Of a DNA stretch of 64,000 nt, positions 1-8,734 are shown one piece after another (position 1 is the first letter of the stretch; each line of letters opens with the position of its first letter). Source of the DNA: Pseudomonas palmensis (lineage in GTDB: Bacteria > Pseudomonadota > Gammaproteobacteria > Pseudomonadales > Pseudomonadaceae); assembly GCF_017848315.1 (NCBI RefSeq), contig NZ_JAFKEC010000006.1, positions 95,328 through 159,327 on the forward strand, given 5' to 3'. A model generated the notes under the pieces. That model searched no databases. It was not told the DNA's origin and was given only the letters and a program-made list of their open reading frames with translations. The position numbers were made by a program, and so were the translations under genes.

Positions 1-384
1 GGCCTGACCCAGACCTACGACCTGCAGTTCACCCGCCGCGACATCCGCCAGATGGACGCCGGGCTGGTGTACACCGCGCTGCGCAACGGCCAGGTGTTCA
101 GCGGGCTGGTGTACACCACCGACGGGCGCCTGAGCGCCTTCAACCTCAAACTGCTGGACGACGACCTGCACTACTTCCCCGACTACACCGCCGCCCCGGT
201 GGTGCGCCAGGCCGTACTCGACGCCCATCCGCAACTGGCCGGGCTGCTCAAGCCGCTGGCCGAGCAACTGGATGACGAGACCATGCGCCAGCTCAATGCC
301 AAGGTGGACGTCGAGCACCAGAGCCCGAGCAAAGTCGCCGCCACCTACCTGCGCCAGCATCCACCTGCCGAGGAGCAACCATGA
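1..384 (+). CDS. Osmoprotectant ABC transporter substrate-binding protein, C-terminal part
   Basis: Only the last 127 residues lie in the window. The frame is open from base 1, so the ATG at 52 is internal. The visible segments (DAGLVYTALRNGQV, LKLLDDDLHYFPDY, SPSKVAATYL) resemble the C-terminal lobe of OpuCC/ProX/OsmF periplasmic proteins, which bind quaternary amines such as glycine betaine, choline or carnitine. The stop overlaps the next start (ATGA), and a permease and an ATPase follow, which fits one transport operon. The ligand cannot be told from this fragment. Confidence 0.85.
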   Translation, partial: GLTQTYDLQFTRRDIRQMDAGLVYTALRNGQVFSGLVYTTDGRLSAFNLKLLDDDLHYFPDYTAAPVVRQAVLDAHPQLAGLLKPLAEQLDDETMRQLNAKVDVEHQSPSKVAATYLRQHPPAEEQP

Positions 385-1034
385 GTCTGCTTGATACCTT
401 CGCCCACCTGGACTGGGCCCAGGTGCTGCAACTGACCTGGGAGCACATCACCCTGGTCGGCATCGCGGTCACCCTGGCCATTCTGATCGGCGTACCGCTG
501 GGCATCCTGATGACCCGCTTTCCGGTGCTTGCCGGGCCTCTGCAGGCCAGCGCCACGGTGCTGCTGACCGTGCCGTCGATCGCCCTGTTCGGCCTGCTGC
601 TGCCGTTCTATTCCAAGTTCGGCCAGGGCCTGGGCCCGCTGCCGGCGATCACCGCAGTGTTTCTGTATTCACTGCTGCCGATCCTGCGCAACACCTACCT
701 GGCGCTGACCAACGTCGAGCCCGGCATACGCGAAGCCGCCCGCGGCATCGGCATGACCTTCGGCCAGCGCCTGCGCATGGTCGAGCTGCCGATTGCGGTA
801 CCGGTGATTCTGGCCGGTGTACGCACCGCCGTGGTGATGAACATCGGCGTGATGACCATTGCCGCGACCATCGGTGCCGGTGGCCTTGGCGTACTTATCC
901 TGACCTCCATCAGCCGCAGCGACATGTCGATGCTGCTGGTCGGCGCCGTGCTGGTGAGCCTGCTGGCCATCTTCGCCGACCTGCTGCTGCAAGCCCTGCA
1001 ACGCTCGCTGACTCCAAAAGGACTGCTCAAATGA
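381..1034 (+). CDS. Osmoprotectant ABC transporter permease (OpuCB/YehW-like)
   Basis: This 217-residue inner-membrane protein has about five or six hydrophobic segments and a BPD-type permease core. The EAA-like loop is around residues 115-135 (EPGIREAARGIGMTFGQRL), where the ATPase docks. Its length is normal for OpuCB/ProW-type half permeases. It overlaps the binding-protein gene upstream and the ATPase gene downstream by 4 bases each, so translation is probably coupled. A second permease, common in these systems, may lie upstream of the window. Confidence 0.9.
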   Translation: MSLLDTFAHLDWAQVLQLTWEHITLVGIAVTLAILIGVPLGILMTRFPVLAGPLQASATVLLTVPSIALFGLLLPFYSKFGQGLGPLPAITAVFLYSLLPILRNTYLALTNVEPGIREAARGIGMTFGQRLRMVELPIAVPVILAGVRTAVVMNIGVMTIAATIGAGGLGVLILTSISRSDMSMLLVGAVLVSLLAIFADLLLQALQRSLTPKGLLK

Positions 1035-2185
1035 TCGAACTTCAGAACCTGTGCAAGACCTTCCACAGCAACGGCAAGGACGTAAAGGCCGTCGACTCGG
1101 TAAGCCTGACGGTCAACGAAGGCGAGATCTGCGTGTTCCTCGGCCCGTCCGGGTGCGGCAAGAGCACCACCCTCAAGATGATCAACCGCCTGATCGCGCC
1201 CACCTCGGGCAAGGTGCTGATCAATGGCGAAGACACCACCGACCTGGACGCGGTGACGCTGCGTCGCACCATCGGCTATGTGATCCAGCAGATCGGCCTG
1301 TTCCCCAACATGACCATCGAGGAGAACATCACCGTGGTGCCGCGCCTGCTCGGTTGGGACAAGCACAAGTGCCACGAGCGGGCCCGCGAGCTGATGAGCA
1401 TGATCAAGCTCGAGCCCAAGCAGTACCTGCACCGCTACCCGCGTGAACTGTCCGGTGGCCAGCAGCAGCGTATCGGCGTGATCCGCGCGCTGGCGGCGGA
1501 TGCGCCGCTGCTGCTGATGGACGAGCCGTTCGGTGCGGTCGACCCGATCAACCGCGAGATGATCCAGAACGAGTTCTTCGAGATGCAGCGTGCGCTGAAC
1601 AAGACCGTGATCATGGTCAGCCACGACATCGACGAAGCGATCAAGCTGGGCGACAAGATCGCCATCTTCCGCGCCGGCAAGCTGATCCAGATCGACCACC
1701 CCGACACCTTGCTGGCGCACCCGGCAGATGACTTCGTGAGCAACTTCGTGGGCCAGGACAGCACCCTCAAGCGCCTGCTGCTGGTGCGTGCCGAGGATGC
1801 GGCGGACAACGCGCCATCGGTGAGCCCCGAGACGTCGGTGGCCGATGCGCTGGAGCTGATGGACGAACATGACCGTCGCTACGTGGTGGTCACCGATGGC
1901 CAGAACAAGGCGATGGGCTATGTGCGCCGGCGCGACCTGCACCGTCAGCAGGGCACCTGCGCGGACTTCCTGCGCACGTTCAACGCCACCGCCGCGCATG
2001 ACGAGCACCTGCGCATCCTGCTGTCGCGCATGTACGAGTTCAACCGTTCGTGGTTGCCGGTACTGGACGCCGAGAACGTGTTCCTGGGCGAGGTCACCCA
2101 GGAATCGATTGCCGCGTACCTGAGTTCGGGGCGTTCGCGGGGCATGAAGACCAGCATCGTGTCGCCGGCCGAAACGGTGGCCTGA
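1031..2185 (+). CDS. Osmoprotectant ABC transporter ATP-binding protein with CBS domains (OpuCA-like)
   Basis: This 384-residue ATPase has Walker A GPSGCGKST at residues 38-46, signature LSGGQQQR near 140, Walker B LLLMDEP near 160 and a switch histidine (MVSHD) near 195. The C-terminal part, from about residue 255, looks like a CBS pair (VADALELMDEHDRRYVVV...), which in the OpuA/OpuCA family senses ionic strength. It is the last gene of the betaine/choline-type uptake operon. About 90 bases later a convergent gene ends on the other strand. Confidence 0.92.
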   Translation: MIELQNLCKTFHSNGKDVKAVDSVSLTVNEGEICVFLGPSGCGKSTTLKMINRLIAPTSGKVLINGEDTTDLDAVTLRRTIGYVIQQIGLFPNMTIEENITVVPRLLGWDKHKCHERARELMSMIKLEPKQYLHRYPRELSGGQQQRIGVIRALAADAPLLLMDEPFGAVDPINREMIQNEFFEMQRALNKTVIMVSHDIDEAIKLGDKIAIFRAGKLIQIDHPDTLLAHPADDFVSNFVGQDSTLKRLLLVRAEDAADNAPSVSPETSVADALELMDEHDRRYVVVTDGQNKAMGYVRRRDLHRQQGTCADFLRTFNATAAHDEHLRILLSRMYEFNRSWLPVLDAENVFLGEVTQESIAAYLSSGRSRGMKTSIVSPAETVA

Positions 2186-2278
2186 ATAGCTCCACCGCGA
2201 TCTACTGCCGAACAGACAAGGCTGACAACGCCGGTCCGGCAGGCCATGGCCTGAGTGATCGGCGTAGCGAAGGCGTTG

Positions 2279-4705
2279 TCAGAACCCTACACTGGCCTGC
2301 ACATAGAACGTGCGCGGCTCGCCCAGGTAGATCCCCGAATTGTTGTCGCTGGAACGGGTGAAGAACTGCTTGTCGAAGATGTTCTTCACCCCCGCCGCCA
2401 GCTTCAGGTTCGACAGCTGGGCACCAAAGTCATACCCGCCCCGCGCACTCCAGGTCACATACCCCGGAATGTCGCCATACTGCCCATCAGCCGTCGGTTC
2501 GGTGATGTAGTCGCCGGTGAAGGCACCTTTGCTGGTCATGCCGGTACCCGGAGCACGCTGTTTGGATTGCGCATAGGCGTCCACATTCCAGGTCCAGCGG
2601 TCCACCTGGTAACGCAGCCCGGCATTGGCGATCTGGCGTGAGTAGAACGGCAGGTCGCGCCCTTCGAAGCCCGGGATCGCCCCTTCATAGGTGGCGCGGG
2701 TGTAGGTGAAGCCGGCGTTCGCACTCAAGCCCTGCAGACGCGGGTCCAGCCCTGCCAGGTCGTAGTGCATCGAGGCCTCGATGCCCTGGTGCTTGGTCGC
2801 GCCCAGGTTGGTCCAGCCCACGTCGTTGCTGATGTACTGCAGCTCGTCATCGAAGTCGATGTAGAACGCGGTCAGCTCGCCGCCCCAGTTGCCGTTGTCA
2901 TAGCGCGTGCCGATCTCGTAGGTCTTGGCCTTCTCGGCCTGCAAACCGTTGGCGGTCTGGTCGCCCTGCCCGCCCTGGCCCAGCTGGAAGTACTGCAGGC
3001 TGCCGAACGAGGTCTCGTAGTTGGCGAACAGCTTCCACGCATCGGACAGGTGATACATCACGCTCAATGCCGGCAGCGGTTCGTTGCTGGTCACGCTGCG
3101 GCTCTTGGCCACCACCGGCTTGTTGCCCAGGCCCATGACCGGGCGATCGTTCCAGTCGGTGTTGATGTGCTCGAAACGCACGCCCGGGGTGATGGTCCAG
3201 TTGCCCACGTCGATCTTGTTGTCGATGTAGTAGGCGCTGGCCTCGGTGCCGCCGGTACGGTCCTGGTACACGTGGCCGTCGGATTCCGGGGTCACAATGG
3301 GCACGTTGTCGATCAGCGCCAGGCGCGTGGCCTGCTCGTGCATGGCTTCCTTGAGGTAGCGATAACCGACGCTGACCTCCTGGGTGGCCGGGCCGGTGAC
3401 GAACACCCGCGACAGGCGCGGCTCGACGGCAAAGGTGTGGTAGCTGCGCGGGTACGACGACAGCGTTTGCTGGTCGCGCGCGGCAATGCTGCTGCCACGG
3501 AAGCTGTCGGTGTAGTAGGTCTGCACCTCGAACTGGGTCACGTCGTCGATCTGGCGCAGGTACTTGAGCGAGACATCCTTGCGCCGACCGGTGAAGTTGT
3601 CGTGGTCGCGGTCGGACTGGTAGGGGTTCTTGTCGAACTGGGCCTGGGTCAGGCCGCCGGGCATGTCGGCCTTGCCATCGTAGTAATGGAAGTTCAGCGA
3701 CAGCTCGTCACGGTCGGTCAGCGCCCAGTGGGTCTTGAACAGCACGTCGTCGATGTCGTTGCTGTTGTTGCTGCTGCGGTAGCCATTGCCCTTGACCCCG
3801 GAGTACAGCAACGCCGCACCCAGGCCATTGTCGGCGGTGCCGCCAAGGAAGGCCGACTCGATGTGCTTCCAGCCGCCATGACGCGAGGTCTGGATCGTGG
3901 TGCCCAGCTCGCCGGTGGCCTTCTCGGGGATGGCTCGGGTGACGAAGTTGATCACCCCGCCGACGTTCTGCGGCCCATAGCGCACCGAGCCTGCGCCGCG
4001 CACCACGTCGATGCTGTCCAGGTTGCCCGAGGAAATCGGCGCCATCGACAACTGCGGCTGGCCATACGGGGCGAATGCGGCGGGAATGCCGTCGATCAGC
4101 ACCGTGGAACGCGGCGACAGGCGCGAGGTGAGCCCGCGCACGCCGACGTTCAGCGCGATGTCGCTGCCGCCGGTGCCGTTGGAGTCCTGCACCTGCACAC
4201 CCGGCACCCCGCGCAGCACGTCGCGCACGCTCAGCGCGCCCTGCTCGACCATGGCTTCACGGCGTACCACGGTGCGCGCACCGGGGTGGTTCTGCACCAC
4301 GCTTTCCTGGGCGTCGCCCAGCCAGTCGCCGACCATGCTGATGTCGGTAGGCGCCAGCTCCAGGGTGCCGGGCGCCGTGCTCACTGGCTGCGCCGCGTGC
4401 AGCACCACGGTGCCCTGGGAAATCTCGTAGGTCAGCCCGCTGCCCTGCAGCAGGGCCTGCAGCGCCTGTTCGGGGGCCAGGTTGCCGGACACCGCCGGGG
4501 CCTGTTTGCCGGCCACCAGGTCGGGGCTGAAGAACAGTTGCAGCGATGTCTGCCGGCCCAGCTGGCCCAGTGCCGCGGCCAGCGGCTGGGCCTGGATCTG
4601 GATGCTGGTGGGTGCCGAATCGGCGTAGCTGTTGGCGATGCCGCCGCTGACGGCCAATGCCAGTGCCAGCGGCAGCCAGCGTTTGGAAACCTTGTTGTTG
4701 TTCAC
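2279..4705 (-). CDS. TonB-dependent receptor with STN signalling domain, ferric-citrate (FecA) type
   Basis: This 808-residue outer-membrane receptor has a signal peptide (about 1-29), an STN domain (about 33-100: SIQIQAQPLAAALGQLGRQ), a plug (about 140-260, with VLRGVPGVQVQD and GSVRYGPQNVGGVINF) and a beta-barrel ending in phenylalanine. Barrel tracts such as ADMPGGLT and GRRKDVSLKY recall E. coli FecA, so ferric citrate or a related chelate is the likely ligand. The STN domain should contact the FecR protein encoded just upstream. On the minus strand at 4782-4790 the gap to fecR contains TCGTCTTCC, which resembles the -10 of FecI-type promoters; this is tentative. Confidence 0.92.
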   Translation of the reverse strand: MNNNKVSKRWLPLALALAVSGGIANSYADSAPTSIQIQAQPLAAALGQLGRQTSLQLFFSPDLVAGKQAPAVSGNLAPEQALQALLQGSGLTYEISQGTVVLHAAQPVSTAPGTLELAPTDISMVGDWLGDAQESVVQNHPGARTVVRREAMVEQGALSVRDVLRGVPGVQVQDSNGTGGSDIALNVGVRGLTSRLSPRSTVLIDGIPAAFAPYGQPQLSMAPISSGNLDSIDVVRGAGSVRYGPQNVGGVINFVTRAIPEKATGELGTTIQTSRHGGWKHIESAFLGGTADNGLGAALLYSGVKGNGYRSSNNSNDIDDVLFKTHWALTDRDELSLNFHYYDGKADMPGGLTQAQFDKNPYQSDRDHDNFTGRRKDVSLKYLRQIDDVTQFEVQTYYTDSFRGSSIAARDQQTLSSYPRSYHTFAVEPRLSRVFVTGPATQEVSVGYRYLKEAMHEQATRLALIDNVPIVTPESDGHVYQDRTGGTEASAYYIDNKIDVGNWTITPGVRFEHINTDWNDRPVMGLGNKPVVAKSRSVTSNEPLPALSVMYHLSDAWKLFANYETSFGSLQYFQLGQGGQGDQTANGLQAEKAKTYEIGTRYDNGNWGGELTAFYIDFDDELQYISNDVGWTNLGATKHQGIEASMHYDLAGLDPRLQGLSANAGFTYTRATYEGAIPGFEGRDLPFYSRQIANAGLRYQVDRWTWNVDAYAQSKQRAPGTGMTSKGAFTGDYITEPTADGQYGDIPGYVTWSARGGYDFGAQLSNLKLAAGVKNIFDKQFFTRSSDNNSGIYLGEPRTFYVQASVGF

Positions 4706-4812
4706 GTCGTCGAGAAGTCCTGAGGGTCAGAAAATCGGCCACCGCCTGCGAATGAAAATGCTTGGCAGTTGCAGTTGGGCAGGAAGACGAACAACGGGAA
4801 AAAAACCTGAAT

Positions 4813-5808
4813 CTATTTTGCGATTATTTCTTGCGAGCCATCGGCATGGGCCTTGATGGCCACCGGCAGGATGCTGGGCAAGGCGCGCAGCAGGGCGTCG
4901 GTGTCATCGGTGCTGAAGCTGCTGCTGAGGCGCAGCGCCGCCGTTTTGCCGGGAGCCACGCGCAGCGGGTGTTCGCGGTAGCGCGAGACCTCGCGCACCA
5001 CCTCGCCCAGCGGCACATCGTTGAACACCAGTTTGCCGCCGCGCCAGGCGGTCAACGCGGCGGCGTCCACCGTATAGGGCGCTGCCACCGCGCCATGGGC
5101 ATCGATGTGCGAACCGAGGCCGGCGCTCAGCAGCGCCTGCCCCTGGCCGTCGCCCTGCACGCGCACCGAACCCTGCTCGACCGCCACGCGGGTCTGCTCG
5201 CTGTCGCGGCGCACATCGAAGCGCGTACCGGTGACCGTGACCTTGCCATGGCCGGTGCTGACCACGAAGGGGCGGGCCGTATCATGGGCAACGCTGAACA
5301 TCACCTCGCCCTGCTCCAGGCGAATGTCCCGCTGCCCGGCACTGAAACTCACCTGCACCCGCGTGCGGCCGTTGAGCTCCAGGCGCGAGCCATCGGGCAG
5401 GTCGAGCTGGCGACGCTCGCCCAGGCCGGTCTGCATCTGGCCCTGGTAATTGAGCTGGTGCTGCTGCCAGCCGAACCAGCCAAGCCCTGCCGCGACCGCC
5501 ACCACACTGGCTGCCAGGGCCTGGCGCAACAGGCGTCGACGCGGCAGCTGGCGCACCGGGTCGGGCGCACACAAGGCCTGCAGGCGCTCGCGCGGCAGCA
5601 GGTCGGCCGCGCCCCACAGGCGCCCGAGCAGGTCGTACTCATGTTTATGCTGGGGGTGCTGCGCCAGCCAGGCATGCAGTTGCGCCTGCTGCTGGGGCGT
5701 CAGGGGCGCATCGCGGCCACGGGCGAACCATTCGGCGGCCTGCTCGCGCACGGCGTCATCGCCGCAGGGGCATGTGCCCTGATTCATGAAAACATTTGCC
5801 TGACTCAT
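4813..5808 (-). CDS. FecR-type anti-sigma factor / signal transducer
   Basis: This 331-residue protein has an N-terminal cytoplasmic domain (EQAAEWFARGRDAPLTP, about 20-75), one membrane helix (about 97-115, QALAASVVAVAAGLGWFGW), a periplasmic FecR domain (about 125-225, with RLEQGEVMFSVAHD and VTVTGTRFDVR) and a C-terminal STN-like region. It should pass the signal from the receptor's STN domain to the sigma factor. Its start overlaps the sigma-factor stop by 4 bases (ATGA), so the two are translationally coupled. Confidence 0.93.
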   Translation of the reverse strand: MSQANVFMNQGTCPCGDDAVREQAAEWFARGRDAPLTPQQQAQLHAWLAQHPQHKHEYDLLGRLWGAADLLPRERLQALCAPDPVRQLPRRRLLRQALAASVVAVAAGLGWFGWQQHQLNYQGQMQTGLGERRQLDLPDGSRLELNGRTRVQVSFSAGQRDIRLEQGEVMFSVAHDTARPFVVSTGHGKVTVTGTRFDVRRDSEQTRVAVEQGSVRVQGDGQGQALLSAGLGSHIDAHGAVAAPYTVDAAALTAWRGGKLVFNDVPLGEVVREVSRYREHPLRVAPGKTAALRLSSSFSTDDTDALLRALPSILPVAIKAHADGSQEIIAK

Positions 5809-6293
5809 CTCGTTGACACATCCAGGTGCTCACGCAGATGCCGGAGCGTGCGGATCATATACTTTTCGACCATGTTCTTGGTCAAGCCCATGCGCTCGGC
5901 GATCTCGGCCTGGGTCAGGCCTTCGAGCTTCTGCCAGATGAACACCTTGCGGCAGTTGAGCGGCAGCTCGGCCAGGGCGCGTTCCACGCTGTCGGCCAGC
6001 TCCAGTGCATGCACATAGGCCTCGGGGTCATCGCCCGGGGTGGGCGAGAGGTCCAGCCCTTCCTGCTCCAGGGCCTGGCGCCGGTCTTCGCGCCGGTAGC
6101 CGTCCACGGCAATGTTGCGTGCCGTCTTGTGCAGATAGGCGCGCGGCTGCTCGACTGGCAGGGCGGGGTTTTCCAGCACCCGCACAAAGGCATCGTGCGC
6201 GAGGTCCTCGGCCTGCTGACGACTGCGCAGCTTGCGTGTCCAGGTGCCGATCAGCTCATGGTAGTGGTCGAGGAAGCCTTTGTGTCGAGACAC
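5805..6293 (-). CDS. ECF sigma factor, FecI family (iron starvation)
   Basis: This 162-residue protein has sigma region 2 (about 10-75, with HDAFVRVLENP) and region 4 (about 105-155, with LEGLTQAEIAERMGLTKNMVEKYM). It belongs to the FecI group that transcribes TonB-receptor genes when the ligand binds. The start used is GTG (reads SRHKGFLDHY); no strong Shine-Dalgarno site is visible. A Fur-like box at 6331-6350 lies about 40 bases upstream, so iron repression is likely. Confidence 0.93.
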   Translation of the reverse strand: MSRHKGFLDHYHELIGTWTRKLRSRQQAEDLAHDAFVRVLENPALPVEQPRAYLHKTARNIAVDGYRREDRRQALEQEGLDLSPTPGDDPEAYVHALELADSVERALAELPLNCRKVFIWQKLEGLTQAEIAERMGLTKNMVEKYMIRTLRHLREHLDVSTR

Positions 6294-6330
6294 GGTGCGG
6301 GGGTCGTCGCTAGGCGGGAGGGAGGTTGCG

Positions 6331-6350
6331 AATAGTAATGTTTCTTATTA
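6331..6350 (-). promoter_or_regulatory. Putative Fur box upstream of fecI-like gene
   Basis: Minus strand reads TAATAAGAAACATTACTATT, an AT-rich interrupted palindrome close to Pseudomonas Fur boxes (AATAAGAAnCATTATC type). It lies about 38 bases before the sigma-factor start. Recognised by eye, not by matrix scoring. Confidence 0.6.
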
Positions 6351-6674
6351 AACCCGGCAATCACCGCCGGGCGATTGCCCTGCAACAGCGCCCATGCGAG
6401 CGGCTAAAAATATGCACACACGCCCCGCTGTGAACGGTGCCCGTGCCCTGCCCGTTCAAGCTGTTTGCGCGTGCTTGCCCAACCTTTTGGGGCCATCGTC
6501 GCCGAAGTTGACGCCATCGTTGTTTTAGCCGAGTTGGCCTGCAAAAGCTGCGAACGTGCGGGTATTTTTAACGCTTCGCAAAACTTCGGGAACATCTGCC
6601 TGTCATCCGGGTCGGTTAAAACGAGGGGTGTCTGCAACGTGCGTCAGCGTAGCGAAAAAACGCGAGATTTTTTG
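6351..6674. other. Gene-free region between fecI-like gene and the speC promoter
   Basis: I see no convincing gene in these 324 bases. Short frames exist, but none has a ribosome site plus Pseudomonas-like codon use. The region should hold the upstream parts of the two divergent promoters. Confidence 0.5.
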
Positions 6675-6703
6675 TTGATCTTGAATCCTTCAGGTCCTAA
6701 AGT
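6675..6703 (+). promoter_or_regulatory. Putative sigma-70 promoter of speC
   Basis: TTGATC (6675-6680) and TAAAGT (6698-6703) are spaced by 17 bases. This would start a leader RNA of about 200 bases before the decarboxylase start at 6914. Sequence match only. Confidence 0.45.
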
Positions 6704-6764
6704 TCGCGCCGAGCGTCCATGCTGGAAACGATCCATCCGGCTCAAGTACTGACGACGAGACAGC

Positions 6765-6808
6765 AAGGTCACCCGCTGCGCAGCTTCTGCGACCCGGTTG
6801 ACCTTTTT
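6765..6808 (+). promoter_or_regulatory. Terminator-like hairpin in the speC leader (possible attenuator)
   Basis: AAGGTCA (6765-6771) pairs with TGACCTT (6799-6805). An inner hairpin, CGCAG/CTGCG (6779-6783 with 6787-6791), sits in the loop, and a run of five T follows (6804-6808). It lies between the likely promoter and the coding start, where premature termination could regulate the gene. The frame from ATG 6719 runs open through the hairpin into speC, so a translated leader is possible. The function is inferred. Confidence 0.4.
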
Positions 6809-6913
6809 GCTTTCGGCGACATGCCTTGGGAAGTAGGCGAACCAAAGTGGGGATACGGAGGGCGCTCAGTTGCAGCCACTTATTCATTCAGTTTGCCCAT
6901 GGAGTCCCCCAGC

Positions 6914-8077
6914 ATGTCGATCCAGGTCGAAGACTACTTCGCACGCGATACCTTCAACAAAATGAAGGCGTTCGCCGACAAGCAAGAAACCCCGTTCGTG
7001 CTCATCGACACGGCCATGATCAGCAAGGCCTATGACGACCTGCGCGCCGGTTTCGAATTCGCCAAGGTGTACTACGCGGTCAAGGCCAACCCTGCGGTCG
7101 AAATCATCGACCTGCTCAAGGACAAGGGCTCGAACTTCGACATCGCCTCGATCTACGAGCTGGACAAGGTGATGGCCCGCGGCATCGGCCCGGAGCGCAT
7201 CAGCTACGGCAACACCATCAAGAAATCCAAGGACATCCGCTACTTCTACGAGAAGGGCGTGCGCCTGTACGCCACCGACTCCGAAGCCGACCTGCGCAAT
7301 ATCGCCAAGGCCGCACCGGGCTCGAAAGTGTATGTACGCATCCTCACCGAAGGCTCCACCACCGCCGACTGGCCGCTGTCGCGCAAGTTCGGCTGCCAGA
7401 CCGACATGGCCATGGACCTGCTGATCCTGGCCCGCGACCTGGGCCTGGTGCCTTACGGCATCTCCTTCCACGTGGGTTCGCAGCAGCGCGACATCAGCGT
7501 GTGGGATGCGGCCATCGCCAAGGTCAAGGTGATCTTCGAGCGCCTGAAGGAAGAAGACGGCATCGTGCTCAAGCTGATCAACATGGGTGGCGGCTTTCCG
7601 GCCAACTACATCACCCGTACCAACAGCCTGGAAACCTACGCCGAAGAGATCATTCGCTTTCTCAAGGAAGACTTCGGCGACGACCTGCCGGAAATCATCC
7701 TGGAGCCTGGCCGCTCGCTGATCGCCAACGCCGGCATCCTGGTCAGCGAAGTGGTGCTGGTGGCGCGCAAGTCGCGTACCGCCGTGGAGCGCTGGGTTTA
7801 CACCGACGTGGGCAAGTTCTCCGGCCTGATCGAAACCATGGACGAGTCGATCAAGTTCCCGATCTGGACCGAAAAGAAAGGCGAGATGGAAGAGGTGGTG
7901 ATCGCCGGCCCGACCTGCGACAGCGCCGACATCATGTACGAACACTACAAGTACGGCCTGCCGCTGAACCTGGCCATCGGTGACCGCCTGTACTGGCTGT
8001 CGACCGGCGCCTACACCACCAGCTACAGCGCGGTGGAGTTCAACGGCTTCCCGCCGCTGAAGGCGTACTACCTGTAA
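6914..8077 (+). CDS. speC: Ornithine decarboxylase (fold III, PLP-dependent)
   Basis: Converts ornithine to putrescine for polyamine synthesis in the cytoplasm. The 387 residues show the PLP lysine at 57 (YYAVKANP), HVGSQ near 187, a glycine loop (LINMGGGFP) and the active-site CDSAD near 335 contributed across the dimer. Lysine decarboxylase activity is possible in this family. The frame is open back to 6719, but ATG 6914 was chosen because GGAG precedes it by 9 bases and the product then has the usual family length. Stands alone, with its own terminator. Confidence 0.93.
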   Translation: MSIQVEDYFARDTFNKMKAFADKQETPFVLIDTAMISKAYDDLRAGFEFAKVYYAVKANPAVEIIDLLKDKGSNFDIASIYELDKVMARGIGPERISYGNTIKKSKDIRYFYEKGVRLYATDSEADLRNIAKAAPGSKVYVRILTEGSTTADWPLSRKFGCQTDMAMDLLILARDLGLVPYGISFHVGSQQRDISVWDAAIAKVKVIFERLKEEDGIVLKLINMGGGFPANYITRTNSLETYAEEIIRFLKEDFGDDLPEIILEPGRSLIANAGILVSEVVLVARKSRTAVERWVYTDVGKFSGLIETMDESIKFPIWTEKKGEMEEVVIAGPTCDSADIMYEHYKYGLPLNLAIGDRLYWLSTGAYTTSYSAVEFNGFPPLKAYYL

Positions 8078-8098
8078 CCACGGGTCAGCTGCACACGA

Positions 8099-8127
8099 AA
8101 GGCGACGGTTGCAACCGTCGCCTTTTT
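8099..8127 (+). terminator. Rho-independent terminator after speC
   Basis: A perfect stem AAGGCGACGGTT/AACCGTCGCCTT with a two-base centre is followed by a run of T. It lies 22 bases after the speC stop. Confidence 0.9.
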
Positions 8128-8143
8128 TCATGGGCCCGCGAGG

Positions 8144-8623
8144 TCAGCTCAGCACGCGCAGTACATGTGCCTCGAACTCGAGGTTCTCCCCGCTGATCAC
8201 ATTCAGGTAATCCATGCCGTCGGAGTGACGGTAGTTGCCGATGCTGCACTCGTAGGTGTCATAGAGCTTCAGTCGCAGCACGTCATGGTCGCCCCACTCC
8301 CCCAAGGGCTTGACCAGCCAGGGCTCGCTGGTACCCCCCGGGAACAGGCCCACATAGTGATTGAAGTTCTTGCCCACCGCCGCGCCCCGATAGAACCCGG
8401 TATCCGAAGAGCTGGAGATGTTGTAGGTAATGCGCCGGTCGGTGTGGGAGACGTAGTCGAAACGAAAATTGACCGGCTTGATGAGCCGGGTGTCGGTCAT
8501 CACCTGCAACCAGCCATCGTTGTCGATGCCGCCTTCGACCAGGCTGATACCGATACGGCCCTTGTGGCCCGGCGTCACCGAGTAGAGGCTGGCGATGAAT
8601 GAGAAATTCCAGGTGTCACTCAT
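8144..8623 (-). CDS. Conserved hypothetical protein, 159 aa
   Basis: I do not recognise a family. The protein (starts MSDTWNFSFIAS) is polar with alternating hydrophobic residues typical of beta-sheet, has no signal peptide or membrane helix, and includes DTGFYRGAAVGKNFNHYVGLFP and a single cysteine near 130. ATG 8623 was chosen because AGGGGG precedes it by about 6 bases; a TTG at 8662 in the same frame lacks a ribosome site. It follows the Sel1 gene on the same strand, about 110 bases downstream. A small frame (8616-8681) overlaps its start. Confidence 0.65.
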   Translation of the reverse strand: MSDTWNFSFIASLYSVTPGHKGRIGISLVEGGIDNDGWLQVMTDTRLIKPVNFRFDYVSHTDRRITYNISSSSDTGFYRGAAVGKNFNHYVGLFPGGTSEPWLVKPLGEWGDHDVLRLKLYDTYECSIGNYRHSDGMDYLNVISGENLEFEAHVLRVLS

Positions 8624-8681
8624 GGCGACCCCCTGCGCAGGCAAGGCCCGGGTGACTGGCAATACGGTGGTTGCTGTTCAT
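8616..8681 (-). CDS. Possible 21-residue leader peptide overlapping the next gene
   Basis: An ATG at 8681 has a good Shine-Dalgarno site (AAGGA, about 10 bases upstream) and encodes 21 residues (MNSNHRIASHPGLACAGGRHE is its full reading). Its stop lies 8 bases inside the hypothetical gene that starts at 8623, an arrangement that allows coupled translation. Could equally be chance. Confidence 0.25.
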   Translation of the reverse strand: MNSNHRIASHPGLACAGGRHE

Positions 8682-8734
8682 GGTCGATCTTCCTTGAGAA
8701 GCATGGGAGTGATCGAGCATAGAAAGGCGGCAGG

